The position numbers were made by a program, and so were the translations under genes. The notes below the pieces were generated by a model. It searched no databases. It saw only the letters and a program-made list of their open reading frames with translations, and was not told where the DNA came from. Source: Bacteroidota bacterium (GTDB lineage Bacteria; Bacteroidota; Bacteroidia; J057). Taken from it: DNA of 5,482 bases. The stretch covers positions 1 through 5,482 of the forward strand of contig RFHL01001045.1 in NCBI GenBank assembly GCA_003696875.1. The letters are read 5' to 3'. Shown piece by piece: positions 5,413 to 5,482 of the stretch (its first letter is position 1; every line of letters starts with the position of its first letter).

Positions 5413-5482
5413 CTAAAGTTTCTTAGCTGTTTTTCGGGCGAAGATGGCGATAAAGCCAAGGATGTTCCAAGAGAACCAGTTC
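5413..5482 (-). CDS. C-terminal end of an unidentified gene, probably a membrane protein (cut by the window)
   Basis: Upstream of the desaturase, one minus-strand frame is open from the right edge to a TAG at 5415-5413, giving 22 residues. They read as a hydrophobic segment, NWFSWNILGFIAIF, followed by a basic tail, ARKTAKKL, which is the usual look of a final transmembrane helix with a positively charged cytoplasmic end. The other frames there give less protein-like sequence. The stop is 43 bp before the desaturase ATG, so the two may share a transcript; no hairpin terminator is visible in the gap. The fragment is too short to name a family, and it could be a chance open frame. Confidence 0.4.
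   Translation of the reverse strand, partial: NWFSWNILGFIAIFARKTAKKL

Noticed and set aside
5370..5459. TTG start at 5459 extending the desaturase by 30 residues
   Set aside because: The extension has no family similarity that I recognise, overlaps the better-looking end of another gene, and the ATG at 5369 gives the expected length.

Overview
The window looks like an ordinary chromosomal stretch of a GC-rich Bacteroidota bacterium, possibly the Saprospiria (Lewinella-type) or a related GC-rich lineage. This is inferred from gene content: a short AraC-type regulator with an N-terminal heavy-metal-associated (HMA) domain, a DUF3089 lipoprotein, a Rieske oxygenase with the FYFWLFPHLMLNVYPWG signature, and a front-end-type acyl desaturase. 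Starts without a convincing Shine-Dalgarno sequence at several genes also fit. The taxonomic call is not proven.

Layout. (1) At the left edge, the 3' part of a retinol-dehydrogenase-like SDR gene on + runs from the window edge to 850; its true start lies outside. (2) Convergent to it, a two-gene minus-strand operon holds a standalone Rieske non-heme iron oxygenase (2393 to 1290) followed by a small exported DUF4174 protein (1267 to 827). The DUF4174 3' end overlaps the SDR 3' end antisense by 24 bp. (3) A 193-bp divergent intergenic region (2394-2586) separates this operon from a plus-strand pair: a DUF3089 alpha/beta-hydrolase-like lipoprotein (2587-3609) and an HMA-AraC regulator (3606-4184). 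That pair is joined by a 4-bp ATGA stop/start overlap. (4) A perfect 10-bp-stem hairpin (4204-4230) acts as a shared terminator between the regulator and a convergent membrane fatty-acid desaturase (5369 to 4254). (5) At the right edge, the last 22 codons of another minus-strand gene, probably a membrane protein, end 43 bp upstream of the desaturase.

How they may work together. The clearest functional unit is the coupled lipoprotein-hydrolase/HMA-AraC pair: an envelope protein made with a cytoplasmic regulator whose only visible sensing module is a CxxC metal-binding fold. Rieske oxygenase plus DUF4174 is a second unit, with no electron-transfer partner in view. The desaturase stands apart and probably adjusts membrane lipids. 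I see no CRISPR array, tRNA, rRNA, insertion sequence, attachment site or phage gene. All major ORFs are intact except the two cut by the window edges. I do not see a clearly new multi-gene system; the HMA-AraC/DUF3089 pair and the RNA-structure signals around it are the best leads.
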